Shown one piece after another: positions 1-8,207 of a stretch of DNA of 64,000 nt. The notes under the pieces were generated by a model, which saw only the letters and a program-made list of their open reading frames with translations, was not told the origin of the DNA and did no database searches. Position 1 is the first letter of the stretch. Each line of letters begins with the position of its first letter. A program made the position numbers and the translations under genes. The stretch is from Planctomycetales bacterium (GTDB lineage: Bacteria > Planctomycetota > Planctomycetia > Planctomycetales > Planctomycetaceae), in contig JAPLOA010000098.1 in assembly GCA_026400835.1 (NCBI GenBank), positions 62,001 to 126,000 on the forward strand. Reading direction: 5' to 3'.

Positions 1-124
1 GACAATGCCAGACTTCCCATGCCCAGCGCGACAGCACTGGCCGTGGAAGTTTGTAGAAATCGACGACGACGAAGTTTGGCCATGATGGATTCTCCTTCAG
101 CCATTGAAATCAAGAGGCGGGATG

Positions 125-219
125 CGGCCTCAGAAAAGGGGTCACGGCCTCAGAAAAGGGGTCAGGAACCAATAGTGCGGAGCACCCTGCGGGCCATTTG
201 GCGATTGGTTCCTGACCCC
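125..219. repeat. 20-bp tandem duplication running into a long inverted repeat
   Basis: A 20-bp unit (CGGCCTCAGAAAAGGGGTCA) occurs twice without a gap at 125-144 and 145-164. The second unit runs into the left arm of a 16-bp perfect inverted repeat: 158-173 pairs with 204-219 across a 30-nt spacer. This looks like a REP-type palindrome next to a small duplication. No coding frame through 1-436 is convincing, so this leader region is otherwise empty of recognisable genes. Confidence 0.6.
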
Positions 220-436
220 TGTTCTGAACCGCGACAGAACACAAGTGGCGGAATTGCATCGTGATCACTTCACCGCCATCTTGCAAGTCGCTGCGAAAAC
301 TCGTAGCGTGTCATGGAATACAGACCGACACTGGTCTCGATGGTGTGATAACGTTCCTTGTTTAACCACAGACCACAGGCGTCGGCGCTCGCGAAATCTG
401 AATTCCGAATTCTCATCGTCAGGGGCATCAACCACT

Positions 437-1183
437 ATGACTTCATCAACGCGGCGTGAGTTTCATCAGAAGACTCTGGGAGCATTGTTGACGTGGTCTC
501 TTCTCGACACGTTGTTTGCCGGAGATGCGTTTGCCAGCGATGTTCGTCCGGTCGCATCTCAGTGGCTGGCAAAACTCAACACGATGAGTCTTGATCTGAA
601 GGGGAAAAAGCTTGAACAATTGGAATGGCAGAAGCAGGTAGAAGAACTCTTCAGCCAGGTTGATCTTCCGGAGTTGCTGAAATTTATTGACTTCGAAAAG
701 CTCACAGCCAACGTGAAATTCAAAGAGCGAGGCGAATTGAGTCTTCAGGCCACTTTGCCGGAAGTTGAGGGCTTGCCCACAAAACTTGTCTTCGGGCATC
801 AGGTGTTTGCTCTGAACAAAGGTCGCTCGGTGGTTCCACATGGCCACGACAACATGGCCACTGCATTTTTGATTTTGAAAGGCAACTTCCACGGCCGTCA
901 TTTTGATCGACTGGAAGACAACAAAGACCACATGATCGTGAAGCCAACAATCGATGGCTCATTCGCATCGGGATCTTATTCCACCGTGACTGACCTGAAG
1001 GACAATGTCCACTGGTTTACCGCCATGGATGACGGGGCGTTCATCTTCAACATTCACGTGATGAGCGTACAACCCGGACGAACCGGGCGAGTTTACATCG
1101 ATCCGGCTGGAGAAAAGCTGGCCGGAGACAAGCTCCGCTGCCGCAAGATTAATCATGCTCAGGCGGAAACGCTTTACGGTTAA
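437..1183 (+). CDS. Exported cupin-like protein (Tat-type leader)
   Basis: The frame is open from 245, but the first sensible start is ATG 437, about 10 nt after AGGGGC. It gives 248 aa. The N-terminus (MTSSTRREFHQKTLG, then a hydrophobic stretch ending near AGDAFA) resembles a Tat leader with an RRxF-type motif, so export is inferred. The C-terminal half holds HGHDNMAT and later HWF and NIHV motifs, as expected of a small metal-binding cupin barrel of the cysteine-dioxygenase-like kind. A carrier or isomerase-like role is equally possible. No substrate can be assigned. A glycosyltransferase follows on the same strand about 110 nt downstream with no obvious functional link. Confidence 0.7.
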   Translation: MTSSTRREFHQKTLGALLTWSLLDTLFAGDAFASDVRPVASQWLAKLNTMSLDLKGKKLEQLEWQKQVEELFSQVDLPELLKFIDFEKLTANVKFKERGELSLQATLPEVEGLPTKLVFGHQVFALNKGRSVVPHGHDNMATAFLILKGNFHGRHFDRLEDNKDHMIVKPTIDGSFASGSYSTVTDLKDNVHWFTAMDDGAFIFNIHVMSVQPGRTGRVYIDPAGEKLAGDKLRCRKINHAQAETLYG

Positions 1184-1295
1184 TGCCGCAGTTGCAATCT
1201 GATGCCAGATGACTGATGTGACAGGAATCGCCTGCTACACTTCCCGGAGAATTGCAACCTGGCGAATCAGGCTCTCGGCATCGTTTGAAAGAAAT

Positions 1296-2402
1296 GTGTT
1301 GATCCGAATTGCTTTTGTCATCCCAACGCTGGATCAGTCCGGCGCTGAACGACAGCTCACTTTGCTGGCGATGGGGCTGGCACGGGATGAGTTTTCGGTT
1401 CATGTGATCGCGTTGAATCGAGGCGGCCCGTTTGCGGATGAATTGCGAGCCGCAGGGATCTCCGTGGAAGTTCTGGGGAAGCGATTCAGATTTGATCCAT
1501 TGACATATCTGCGTTTGCGGAATGCACTGCGAGCCTTCAAGCCGGATATTGTGCAGTCATTTCTCTTCGCTGCAAACTCGTACGTCAGGCTACCGGGAAT
1601 CGTACCTGCGAACTGTCGGGTCGTTGTGTCCGAACGCTGTGTTGATTCGTGGAAGAGCGGTTGGCAACTAATGCTGGACCGCAGACTCATAGGTCGCACG
1701 AACGCGATGACGGCAAACTCTGCCAGCGTGGCTTCGTTTTACGAAGCAGTGGGCGTCCCCGGAAGCTTAATTACCGTTATCCCGAATGCTATCCCCAGTG
1801 GGCCCGCGGGATATACTCGAGATCAGGCTCGAGAAATTCTTGGGTTACGTCCCGAAGATCGCGTCGTTGGATTTTCCGGTCGGTTGGCTCCACAGAAACG
1901 ATTGCCCGATCTGATCTGGGGATTTCAACTGCTGCATCAGGTCGTCGAGAATGCTCGCCTGGTAATCGTTGGTGAGGGTCCTGAACGTGATTCACTCACC
2001 AGTTTCGCCAGTCAACTTGGCTGTCGCGAAAAGATTATCTTTGCCGGACATCGAGCAGACTCGTGGCCGCTGCTGGCAGCTCTCGATGCTTTTGTCCTGC
2101 CCAGTGAATTTGAAGGCATGTCAAATAGTCTGATGGAAGCAATGAGCCTTGGAGTTCCCTGCGTCGCCAGCGACATCGCGCCGAATCTTGAGCTGATTAT
2201 CAACGAAGAGACCGGACTGAACTTTCCACTTGGAAAAAGCCCTGAGCTGACAAAGGCTCTTGTGCGAGTTCTGCAATCTCCCGAATTAGCCGCAAAGTTT
2301 GGCAACGCGGGCAGGCAATTGATCGAGACTCAGCATTCCGTCGATCAGATGGTGAACCGACATCGAACGCTTTACAAACAGCTGTTGAACTCAGGGAAAT
2401 GA
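1296..2402 (+). CDS. Glycosyltransferase family 4 (GT-B fold)
   Basis: A retaining GT-B glycosyltransferase, about 368 aa from GTG 1296. The frame is open from 1209, but homology-like sequence begins only at IRIAFVIPTLDQSGAE, which is the classic first strand and SGAE loop of GT4 enzymes, so a GTG or TTG at 1296/1299 is preferred over ATG 1209. The C-terminal domain has GFSGRLAPQKR, then the diagnostic E-x7-E motif (E273 and E281 in SEFEGMSNSLME), followed by GVPCVASD. It probably transfers a sugar from a nucleotide donor onto a cell-surface glycan or lipid. The acceptor is unknown and no other glycan genes are adjacent. The gene ends in a strong hairpin shared with the convergent parvulin gene. 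Confidence 0.88.
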   Translation: MLIRIAFVIPTLDQSGAERQLTLLAMGLARDEFSVHVIALNRGGPFADELRAAGISVEVLGKRFRFDPLTYLRLRNALRAFKPDIVQSFLFAANSYVRLPGIVPANCRVVVSERCVDSWKSGWQLMLDRRLIGRTNAMTANSASVASFYEAVGVPGSLITVIPNAIPSGPAGYTRDQAREILGLRPEDRVVGFSGRLAPQKRLPDLIWGFQLLHQVVENARLVIVGEGPERDSLTSFASQLGCREKIIFAGHRADSWPLLAALDAFVLPSEFEGMSNSLMEAMSLGVPCVASDIAPNLELIINEETGLNFPLGKSPELTKALVRVLQSPELAAKFGNAGRQLIETQHSVDQMVNRHRTLYKQLLNSGK

Positions 2403-2403
2403 A

Positions 2404-2464
2404 AAGAGCCCGTTGATGGAGCGACGGGTGTACGGTCCACCAATCTTTCCATCAACGGGCTCTT
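2404..2464. terminator. Bidirectional hairpin terminator between convergent genes
   Basis: A 17-bp perfect inverted repeat (2404-2420 with 2448-2464, core GAGCCCGTTGATGG) begins 2 nt after the glycosyltransferase stop, with a 27-nt loop. Only a short T-run follows at 2474-2478. It sits between two convergent genes, so a shared terminator is the natural reading. Confidence 0.65.
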
Positions 2465-2554
2465 CTCGTGATCATTTTTCAATCGACGTTACCACTGGGT
2501 TTGCCCAGTGATTCAACGACTTCCGGACCACTTCCACTCGTCGGGCTTTGAGCA

Positions 2555-3619
2555 CTATCGCGTCGCTGGCTCATCAGCCGCGGTTGCAGTCCGGGAAGCC
2601 TTTTCAACGCGGCCTCGCGATTCACCGGTCAGGAAGTTGTCAACTCGAGCTGACTTCTGCAGGCTTTCGAAAGTTTCCCCGACGAGCTTCTGAACTTCGC
2701 GTTCTTCGAGTTCTGCATGTAACTGAGCTTCCACGTCTTCTGTTGAATGCTCAATTGGTTCTGTTCGGCCTTCGTACTTCAGGATCACGTACTGGCTCGG
2801 GCCAACCTGAATGATGCCGGAGATTTCGCCGACTTCCTTGAACTGGAACGCGGCTTTCCGCAGAGCTTCATGAGTTCCCTCGGAGTTCCTGCGAATCGGG
2901 GGAATTGTACCGCCGAGTGCTCGGCTGTTGGCTTCAACAGAATAATCGCGAGTCAGGCTTTCGAAGTCATCAGGATTTGTTTTGATCTTCTCCCACATTT
3001 CTGTGGCACGGCGAGGATTGTCCAGCACGATCATGCGAGCCTTCACTCGCGGACCGTAGTTGTCCTCGTAAGCCATCTTCAGCATTTCGCGAGTGATCGT
3101 GACTTCTTTACCAGCCAGCTTCTTCAACGCCAGCATCGGCCAGATGATATCGCGACGATACTGTTCAGCATTGAGGCCTCGTTCTGCTTCCAGCATCTTG
3201 TACCACTGATCAACAGCCAAACCGAACTTCTTGGAGATTTCAACAATCTCCTGATCCACTTCAGCTTCTGAAACTGTTACGCCATTTTCAGCACAAGCCT
3301 GACGAATGATCGTGCGGCTGATCATGTTCTCAAGAACTTCTTTGCCATGCTTTGCCACGCACTCTTTTGCCAGGGCTTCGTAGGTGATCGCTTCGCCATT
3401 GACTCGGGCAAACGCTGTCTTCGTCGCTTCAGACTCAGCAGGGACGGCCGCAGTTGCCGCTTTTTGCTCAGCGGCCTGACTGCTGCGAGCACGCCAGACC
3501 TGCATACCAATTCCGGCGGCAATCACGATGACGAGAGTACCGCCAACCAGAATACTGCCGCGTCCCGTGCGATTTCGCGTGACGGGCTTGTTGACGAAAG
3601 ACATGGATGCATCCTGCAT
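2555..3619 (-). CDS. Membrane-anchored parvulin-type peptidyl-prolyl isomerase (SurA/PpiC-like)
   Basis: A 354-aa PPIase-like chaperone of the envelope. ATG 3619 is chosen because AGGAGAC lies just upstream; the frame is open to 3646. Residues about 20-42 form one transmembrane anchor (ILVGGTLVIVIAAGIG). The region after it (VNGEAITYEALAKE, then ENMISRTIIRQ) matches the SurA N-terminal chaperone helices. The PPIC/rotamase domain lies near 185-280 (VKARMIVLD, then LTRDYSVEANSRALGG). The ending is charged and Thr/Ala-rich. The likely job is folding exported proteins, inferred from the family. It is transcribed divergently from gyrA with 350 bp between them. Confidence 0.85.
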   Translation of the reverse strand: MQDASMSFVNKPVTRNRTGRGSILVGGTLVIVIAAGIGMQVWRARSSQAAEQKAATAAVPAESEATKTAFARVNGEAITYEALAKECVAKHGKEVLENMISRTIIRQACAENGVTVSEAEVDQEIVEISKKFGLAVDQWYKMLEAERGLNAEQYRRDIIWPMLALKKLAGKEVTITREMLKMAYEDNYGPRVKARMIVLDNPRRATEMWEKIKTNPDDFESLTRDYSVEANSRALGGTIPPIRRNSEGTHEALRKAAFQFKEVGEISGIIQVGPSQYVILKYEGRTEPIEHSTEDVEAQLHAELEEREVQKLVGETFESLQKSARVDNFLTGESRGRVEKASRTATAADEPATR

Positions 3620-3861
3620 GACGAAGTCTCCTGAGAAGTGAGTCATCTCGGAACAAAGAGGGTGAGAAGGAGAGAGAGGATTTTGGGATGGGTGTTGCCG
3701 ATGAACACAGGGTTCACACGGCTTAAACGGCCGGCATGTTTCCGATCAGCATTTTTCACCGTTTCGCGTGCGGAGAAGTGCCCGATTAGACGGGGTTATA
3801 CGGAGATTTCGAAAAACGGGTCAAGTTCGGTTTTTCCCTGCACAGTGTGCCTCCAACAGAA

Positions 3862-3889
3862 TTGAGAAACCGGCAGATTCTGCTACAAT
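3862..3889 (+). promoter_or_regulatory. Sigma-70-like promoter for gyrA
   Basis: TTGAGA at 3862-3867 and TACAAT at 3884-3889 each match the sigma-70 consensus at five of six positions, with a 16-nt spacer. The predicted start is near 3896, giving a leader of about 75 nt before gyrA. The rest of the 350-bp divergent gap (3620-3861) shows nothing else I recognise. Confidence 0.6.
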
Positions 3890-3905
3890 TCCCTCCTGGC
3901 AAACG

Positions 3906-3927
3906 TGCGACATAAATCATTGTCGCA
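3906..3927 (+). promoter_or_regulatory. Hairpin/operator in the gyrA leader
   Basis: The 7-bp inverted repeat TGCGACA/TGTCGCA is separated by 8 nt. It lies immediately downstream of the predicted transcription start and about 24 nt before the AGGAG ribosome-binding site. It could be an operator or an mRNA stem. No regulator can be named. Confidence 0.4.
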
Positions 3928-3969
3928 AAAGAACTTGCGATTGCTCAGTCATTTTAGGAGATCTTCCGC

Positions 3970-6762
3970 TTGTCCACCGACAATCCTCAAAGCGACAGCA
4001 GTCTGCCTTTTGATCCTCGAGTGCTCCGAACGGACATTCAAAGTGAGATGCAGACCAGCTATCTGACTTATGCGATGAGCGTCATCATCAGTCGCGCTTT
4101 GCCGGATGTTCGAGATGGTCTGAAGCCATCACAGCGTCGAATTCTGGTCGCCATGAACGACCTGAATCTCGGCCCAACCGGTGGTCGAAAGAAATGCGCG
4201 AAGATCGCCGGTGACACCAGCGGTAACTATCACCCTCACGGTGAAGGTGCGATTTATCCCACGCTGGTCCGCATGGCTCAGGACTGGGTCATGCGTGAAG
4301 TGTTGATCGACAAGCAGGGGAACTTCGGTTCGCTCGCCGGTCTTCCTCCTGCGGCTATGCGATACACCGAAGCGCGTCTCTCGACTGCCGCCGCGGAAAT
4401 GATGCGCGACATTGATCGTGAGACTGTCGACTATACGCCGACTTATGACAACGATCGCCTTGAACCTGTTGTCCTGCCCGCTCGCTTTCCGAACCTGCTG
4501 GTCAATGGTTCGAACGGGATCGCAGTCGGTATGGCGACCAGCATTCCTCCGCACAACATGGCGGAAGTTTGCGAAGCCGTGATTCGAGTCATCGATAATC
4601 CTGATTTGATGCTCGATGAACTGCTCGATGCGATGCCAGGTCCGGACTTTCCGACCGGTGGTATCATCTGCGGGACGATGGGCATTCGTCAGGCGTTTAT
4701 CACAGGTCGCTCAACGCTGACATTGCGATCCCGCACGCACTTCGAGACGGAAGGTAAAGCCGACGTCATCGTTGTTACTGAGATTCCGTACCAGGAAACT
4801 CGCGACCGTATTCGTGAGAAGCTGGAAGTGCTGGTCCGCGACGAACGCATCGCCGGCATTTCGCGCATCGTCGACCTGACAGACCGTAACGTTCCGTCGT
4901 GGCAGGTGCGTCTGCATATCGTGCTCAAGCGCGATGCCGATAAAGATGTCGTACTCAATCAGCTTTATGAATTCTCACCGCTGCAGACAACCGTCAGCGT
5001 GATTATGCTGGCTCTGGACGGTAATCGTCCGCAGTTAATGCCGATCCGCTCGATGCTGGACGCATTTATTCGCCATCGAGTCGACGTGATTCGCCGCCGC
5101 ACCGAATTCATGCTGCGAGAAGCTCGCAAACGAAAACATACGGTCGAAGGCCTCTTGCTGGCTCAGATCGACATCGACCGCATTATCAAGACGATCCGCG
5201 ATTCTGCGAGTCGCGCGGCTGCGAAAGATGCATTGCAGACGATTCCGATACCATCGGCTTTGGTCTCACGGGCTCTTGGTGACGACGGGTTCAGGGCGTT
5301 CGTACTGGAGAACGGAGAAGCGACCGATTATTTCCTGTCGCTGAATCAGTCCGAAGCGATTGTTTCAATGCAGCTCGGTTCGCTGGCGAATCTGGAGCGC
5401 GAAAAGCTGGTCGCAGAACACCAGCATCTGCTCGACAACATCGCAGAATACCTGCGACTGCTGTCCGACGAAGCCAACCTGCGCGCGGTTGTGCGAGCCG
5501 ACATGGAAGAGCTGAAAGCTCGCTTCCCGAACAAACGCCGCACCACGATCTCAGAAGAGGAACTGGGCGACTACGACAAGGAAGCGCTGATCGCAGAACA
5601 GCCGATGGTCGTAACGATGTCTCAGCGAGGGTACATCAAGCGAACGCCGCTGGATGTGTACGAAGCTCAGAATCGCGGCGGTAAAGGTATCAAAGGCGCC
5701 ACATCGGACGAAGAGGATCCGATCGCTCATCTATTCGTGTCCAGCACTCATGATTATCTGCTGTTCTTCACCGACAAGGGCAAGGTTCACTGGATCAAGG
5801 TTTACGATCTTCCGCTGCAGGCTCGCACTGGTAAGGGTCGTGCACTGGCCAACCTTATGACGCTTGAGGAAGGCGAAGGAATCGCCAACTGCTTCAACGT
5901 ACGTTACTTTCCGGATGACAAGTATCTCGTCATTGCGACACGACAGGGCATCATCAAGAAGACCGCGCTGTCAGCCTATGGACGTCCTCAGAAGGGCGGC
6001 ATCATCGCAATTCGTCTCGACGACGGAGATGCTCTCGTCGACGTACGAATTGTTGAAGGTGACAACGATCTGATTCTGTCGACGTCAACCGGTATGGCCA
6101 TCCGTTTCAACCACGAAGACGCTCGCCCGCTTGGTCGTGCAACTCGCGGTGTAAAAGGTATCAACCTGTCGAAGGGCGATATCGTTGTGGGCATGGTTGT
6201 CGCAGATCCAGAACGGACGCTGCTGAGTATCTGCGAACACGGCTACGGTAAGCGGACGCCGTTCGGACCAGCGGAGGTCGCTCCGGATGACGCTTTGCCA
6301 ACTGATGATTCAGTAGTATCGAGTGATGACGCCGTTGTCGCCGACGAGCCTGCAGAAGCCGAAGCGGGTGATGAATCCAGCCCCGGCAGCAACATGAAGT
6401 ACCGCCGCCAGCGTCGAGGCGGCAAAGGACTTCGTGACATCAAGACGACCGCTCGCAACGGCAAGGTCGTGGACGTGTTGAGCGTCATTGATTCCGACGA
6501 AGTTCTGATGGTGACGTCTCGCGGCAAGATCCAGCGTATTCGAGCCTCGGACATCAATACAATCGGCCGTAATACTCAAGGTGTCCGGATCATCCGCCTC
6601 GATCAGGACGACACGCTTGTGTCCTGTGCGGTCATTCCTGGTGACGTGATTGACGAAGAAGCCGCAAGAGCTGCGGCGGCCGTGGCGAAGTTAGCGGCAG
6701 AGGCGCCACTGGTCACGCCGGCTCCGGAAATCGCACCTGTTGAAGAAGAGGATGGTGAGTAA
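3970..6762 (+). CDS. gyrA: DNA gyrase subunit A
   Basis: Type IIA topoisomerase subunit that makes and reseals the double-strand break during negative supercoiling, working with GyrB. TTG 3970 is the start, 10 nt after AGGAG; 930 aa. The breakage-reunion domain is canonical: [19 protein letters not shown] near residue 25, [20 protein letters not shown], and catalytic Tyr132 in AMRYTEARL. The C-terminal beta-pinwheel follows. At the usual GyrA-box position the motif is degenerate (QNRGGKG, 567-573). A perfect QRRGGKG occurs later (814-820), right after an acidic Asp/Glu/Ala-rich insert of about 40 aa. ParC is the alternative, but the GyrA boxes and length favour GyrA. Longer than E. coli GyrA mainly through this insert and the C-terminal tail. 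Confidence 0.95.
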   Translation: MSTDNPQSDSSLPFDPRVLRTDIQSEMQTSYLTYAMSVIISRALPDVRDGLKPSQRRILVAMNDLNLGPTGGRKKCAKIAGDTSGNYHPHGEGAIYPTLVRMAQDWVMREVLIDKQGNFGSLAGLPPAAMRYTEARLSTAAAEMMRDIDRETVDYTPTYDNDRLEPVVLPARFPNLLVNGSNGIAVGMATSIPPHNMAEVCEAVIRVIDNPDLMLDELLDAMPGPDFPTGGIICGTMGIRQAFITGRSTLTLRSRTHFETEGKADVIVVTEIPYQETRDRIREKLEVLVRDERIAGISRIVDLTDRNVPSWQVRLHIVLKRDADKDVVLNQLYEFSPLQTTVSVIMLALDGNRPQLMPIRSMLDAFIRHRVDVIRRRTEFMLREARKRKHTVEGLLLAQIDIDRIIKTIRDSASRAAAKDALQTIPIPSALVSRALGDDGFRAFVLENGEATDYFLSLNQSEAIVSMQLGSLANLEREKLVAEHQHLLDNIAEYLRLLSDEANLRAVVRADMEELKARFPNKRRTTISEEELGDYDKEALIAEQPMVVTMSQRGYIKRTPLDVYEAQNRGGKGIKGATSDEEDPIAHLFVSSTHDYLLFFTDKGKVHWIKVYDLPLQARTGKGRALANLMTLEEGEGIANCFNVRYFPDDKYLVIATRQGIIKKTALSAYGRPQKGGIIAIRLDDGDALVDVRIVEGDNDLILSTSTGMAIRFNHEDARPLGRATRGVKGINLSKGDIVVGMVVADPERTLLSICEHGYGKRTPFGPAEVAPDDALPTDDSVVSSDDAVVADEPAEAEAGDESSPGSNMKYRRQRRGGKGLRDIKTTARNGKVVDVLSVIDSDEVLMVTSRGKIQRIRASDINTIGRNTQGVRIIRLDQDDTLVSCAVIPGDVIDEEAARAAAAVAKLAAEAPLVTPAPEIAPVEEEDGE

Positions 6763-6770
6763 TCCGGCGG

Positions 6771-6823
6771 CTTTGTCTGAGTGATTGCCGTGAATACGGC
6801 GAGGCCAATGTAACTCGGACAAA
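6771..6823 (+). terminator. Nested hairpins after gyrA
   Basis: An outer arm CTTTGTCTGAGT (6771-6782) pairs with ACTCGGACAAAG (6812-6823) with one mismatch. An inner stem GCCGT/ACGGC (6787-6791 with 6796-6800) sits within it. It starts 8 nt after the gyrA stop and ends 1 nt before the first repeat unit of the RAYT island. No T-run follows, so factor-independent termination is uncertain. Confidence 0.45.
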
Positions 6824-6824
6824 G

Positions 6825-6975
6825 TAGCCGTCTCGCTCCGCCGAGACGAGCCTTGCAGGACCGATCGTTGCGTAATCATGCTCGCCGATCCGTACTAAAC
6901 GTTGGCACATGGGTCTCTGCATTCTTTATTGAACGTAAAACCTGCAAGGCCCATCTCGGCGGAGCGAGATGGCTA
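6825..6975. repeat. BIME-like palindromic repeat unit A
   Basis: A unit of about 151 bp opening with TAGCCGTCTCGCTCCGCCGA and closing with its near-perfect inverse ending in GGCTA. The two 35-bp arms differ at only three positions. Each arm contains a smaller hairpin (TCTCG, six bases, CGAGA), so the unit is two facing REP hairpins. It ends 2 nt before the stop codon side of the transposase gene. Units B-D lie on the other side of that gene. Confidence 0.85.
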
Positions 6976-6977
6976 CA

Positions 6978-7643
6978 TTAGGAGGCTGGTGAAAGCGGCT
7001 TGGAGTAATGCAGATACTCAAGCGGAGCTAACTTAGCTTTCACGCCGTTGTTGGAGATATACCGCCGGAGGTGGAGAAACTGCTCTTCTGATCTCACGAG
7101 ATGATCGAAACCGTCCTGTTGCCAAAACCGACCTTTCGTCCTGAGTTCTCGATTGATCTTGTGGGCGGTGAAGTGTTTCCACGAATCACACTGAGCCAGC
7201 ATTGCCGTTTCGTTCAAGAACGCGACCAGCAAGTGGACATGATTTGGCATAACGATGAAGTCGAGAAGCTCGTATCGATCACCGTCAAAATGATGCAAAC
7301 TGTTCCCCACGATTTCTGCAATCTCTCGGCAACGCAGAACGCACGCTCCATGACATGCATCAAGATCGTCGTGCCAGCGTTTCGAGAAATGGTCATAGAA
7401 CTCCTCTTGAACCGATTTGTCCAGTTGCTGAAGCTGGTGTCGCCAATTGGAAGCGGTGGGATTGATCCCGTGTAATCGCAGCCAGCGTCCTCGCTCGCTC
7501 CGCCATCGTTCCACGACGTCCAGCGGAATTGAATCGTCCGTGCGAAATGTCAGAAAACAGACCACTCCAGGCTGAAGCCAATGAGGCAATCGCCGCTCAA
7601 TGACGGTGTACTCTGCGTTGCGATCGAAGAAATGCAGTTCCAT
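6978..7643 (-). CDS. REP-associated tyrosine transposase (RAYT, Y1_Tnp/IS200-like)
   Basis: A single-strand DNA transposase-like HUH enzyme of 221 aa. ATG 7643 is used because GGAG lies 3 nt upstream; the frame is open further into a repeat copy. The HUH histidines are visible in IVMPNHVHLLV near residues 132-142. The C-terminal RAYT signature follows: WKHFTAHKIN, then GRFWQQDGFDHLVRS, then RYISNNGVKA, which supplies the candidate nucleophilic tyrosine. Family knowledge: RAYTs bind and mobilise REP/BIME hairpins. Context fits exactly, since the gene is bracketed by four copies of one palindromic unit. The usual IHNP-like tail reads NNGV here, a mild deviation. It appears intact. Confidence 0.9.
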   Translation of the reverse strand: MELHFFDRNAEYTVIERRLPHWLQPGVVCFLTFRTDDSIPLDVVERWRSERGRWLRLHGINPTASNWRHQLQQLDKSVQEEFYDHFSKRWHDDLDACHGACVLRCREIAEIVGNSLHHFDGDRYELLDFIVMPNHVHLLVAFLNETAMLAQCDSWKHFTAHKINRELRTKGRFWQQDGFDHLVRSEEQFLHLRRYISNNGVKAKLAPLEYLHYSKPLSPAS

Positions 7644-7654
7644 GTACTCCAATG

Positions 7655-8096
7655 TAGCCGTCTCGCTCCGCCGAGACGAGCCTTTCAGGGCCGATCGTTG
7701 CGTAATCATGCTCGCCGATTCGTACTACACGTTGGCACATGGGTCTCTGCATTCTTTATTGAACTAAAACCTGCAAGGCCCATCTCGGCGGAGCGAGATG
7801 GCTACGTTGCTCCGCCGAGACGAGCCTTACAGGTCCGATCGTTGCGTAATCATGCTCGCCGATTCGTACTACACGTTGGCACATGGGTCTCTGCATTCTT
7901 TATTGAACGTAAAACCTGCAAGGCCCATCTCGGCGGAGCGAGATGGCTACGTTGCTCCGCCGAGACGAGCCTTGCAGGACCGATCGTTGCGTAATCATGC
8001 TCGCCGATCCGTATTACACGTTGTGGGACATTGGGCTCTGCATTGGTTATTGAATTTGAAACCTCGAGGGCACATCCCGGCGGAGCGAGATGGCTG
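7655..8096. repeat. Three tandem BIME-like units (B, C, D) next to the RAYT gene
   Basis: Unit B at 7655-7804 is complete. Unit C (about 7806-7949) and unit D (about 7951-8096) have lost the outer TAGCCGTCTCG of their left ends and are fused head-to-tail with the preceding unit, giving a period near 145-150 bp. D is the most diverged: its right arm reads CCCGGCGGAGCG and its centre has substitutions and small length changes. B and C are nearly identical to A in the core (GATCGTTGCGTAATCATGCT). Copy age therefore seems to increase away from the transposase gene. Confidence 0.85.
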
Positions 8097-8207
8097 CGAT
8101 AAAGCCCAGGACAGAAAAGAATTCAGCACTGACTGGAGCCGTTTCTGCGTGAAACGTCAGGCCCGCGCGGGAGCGAAAGTTTGTTGCAGTAAGCTGCCCG
8201 GCCGACA

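Noticed and set aside
245-436. Upstream extension of the cupin-like frame
   Set aside because: It has no leader-like sequence, while ATG 437 begins a Tat-type leader with a ribosome-binding site.
7655-8096. Possible CRISPR array
   Set aside because: The period is ~148 bp, the whole unit is repeated with no unique spacers, and the units are palindromic and linked to a RAYT gene.
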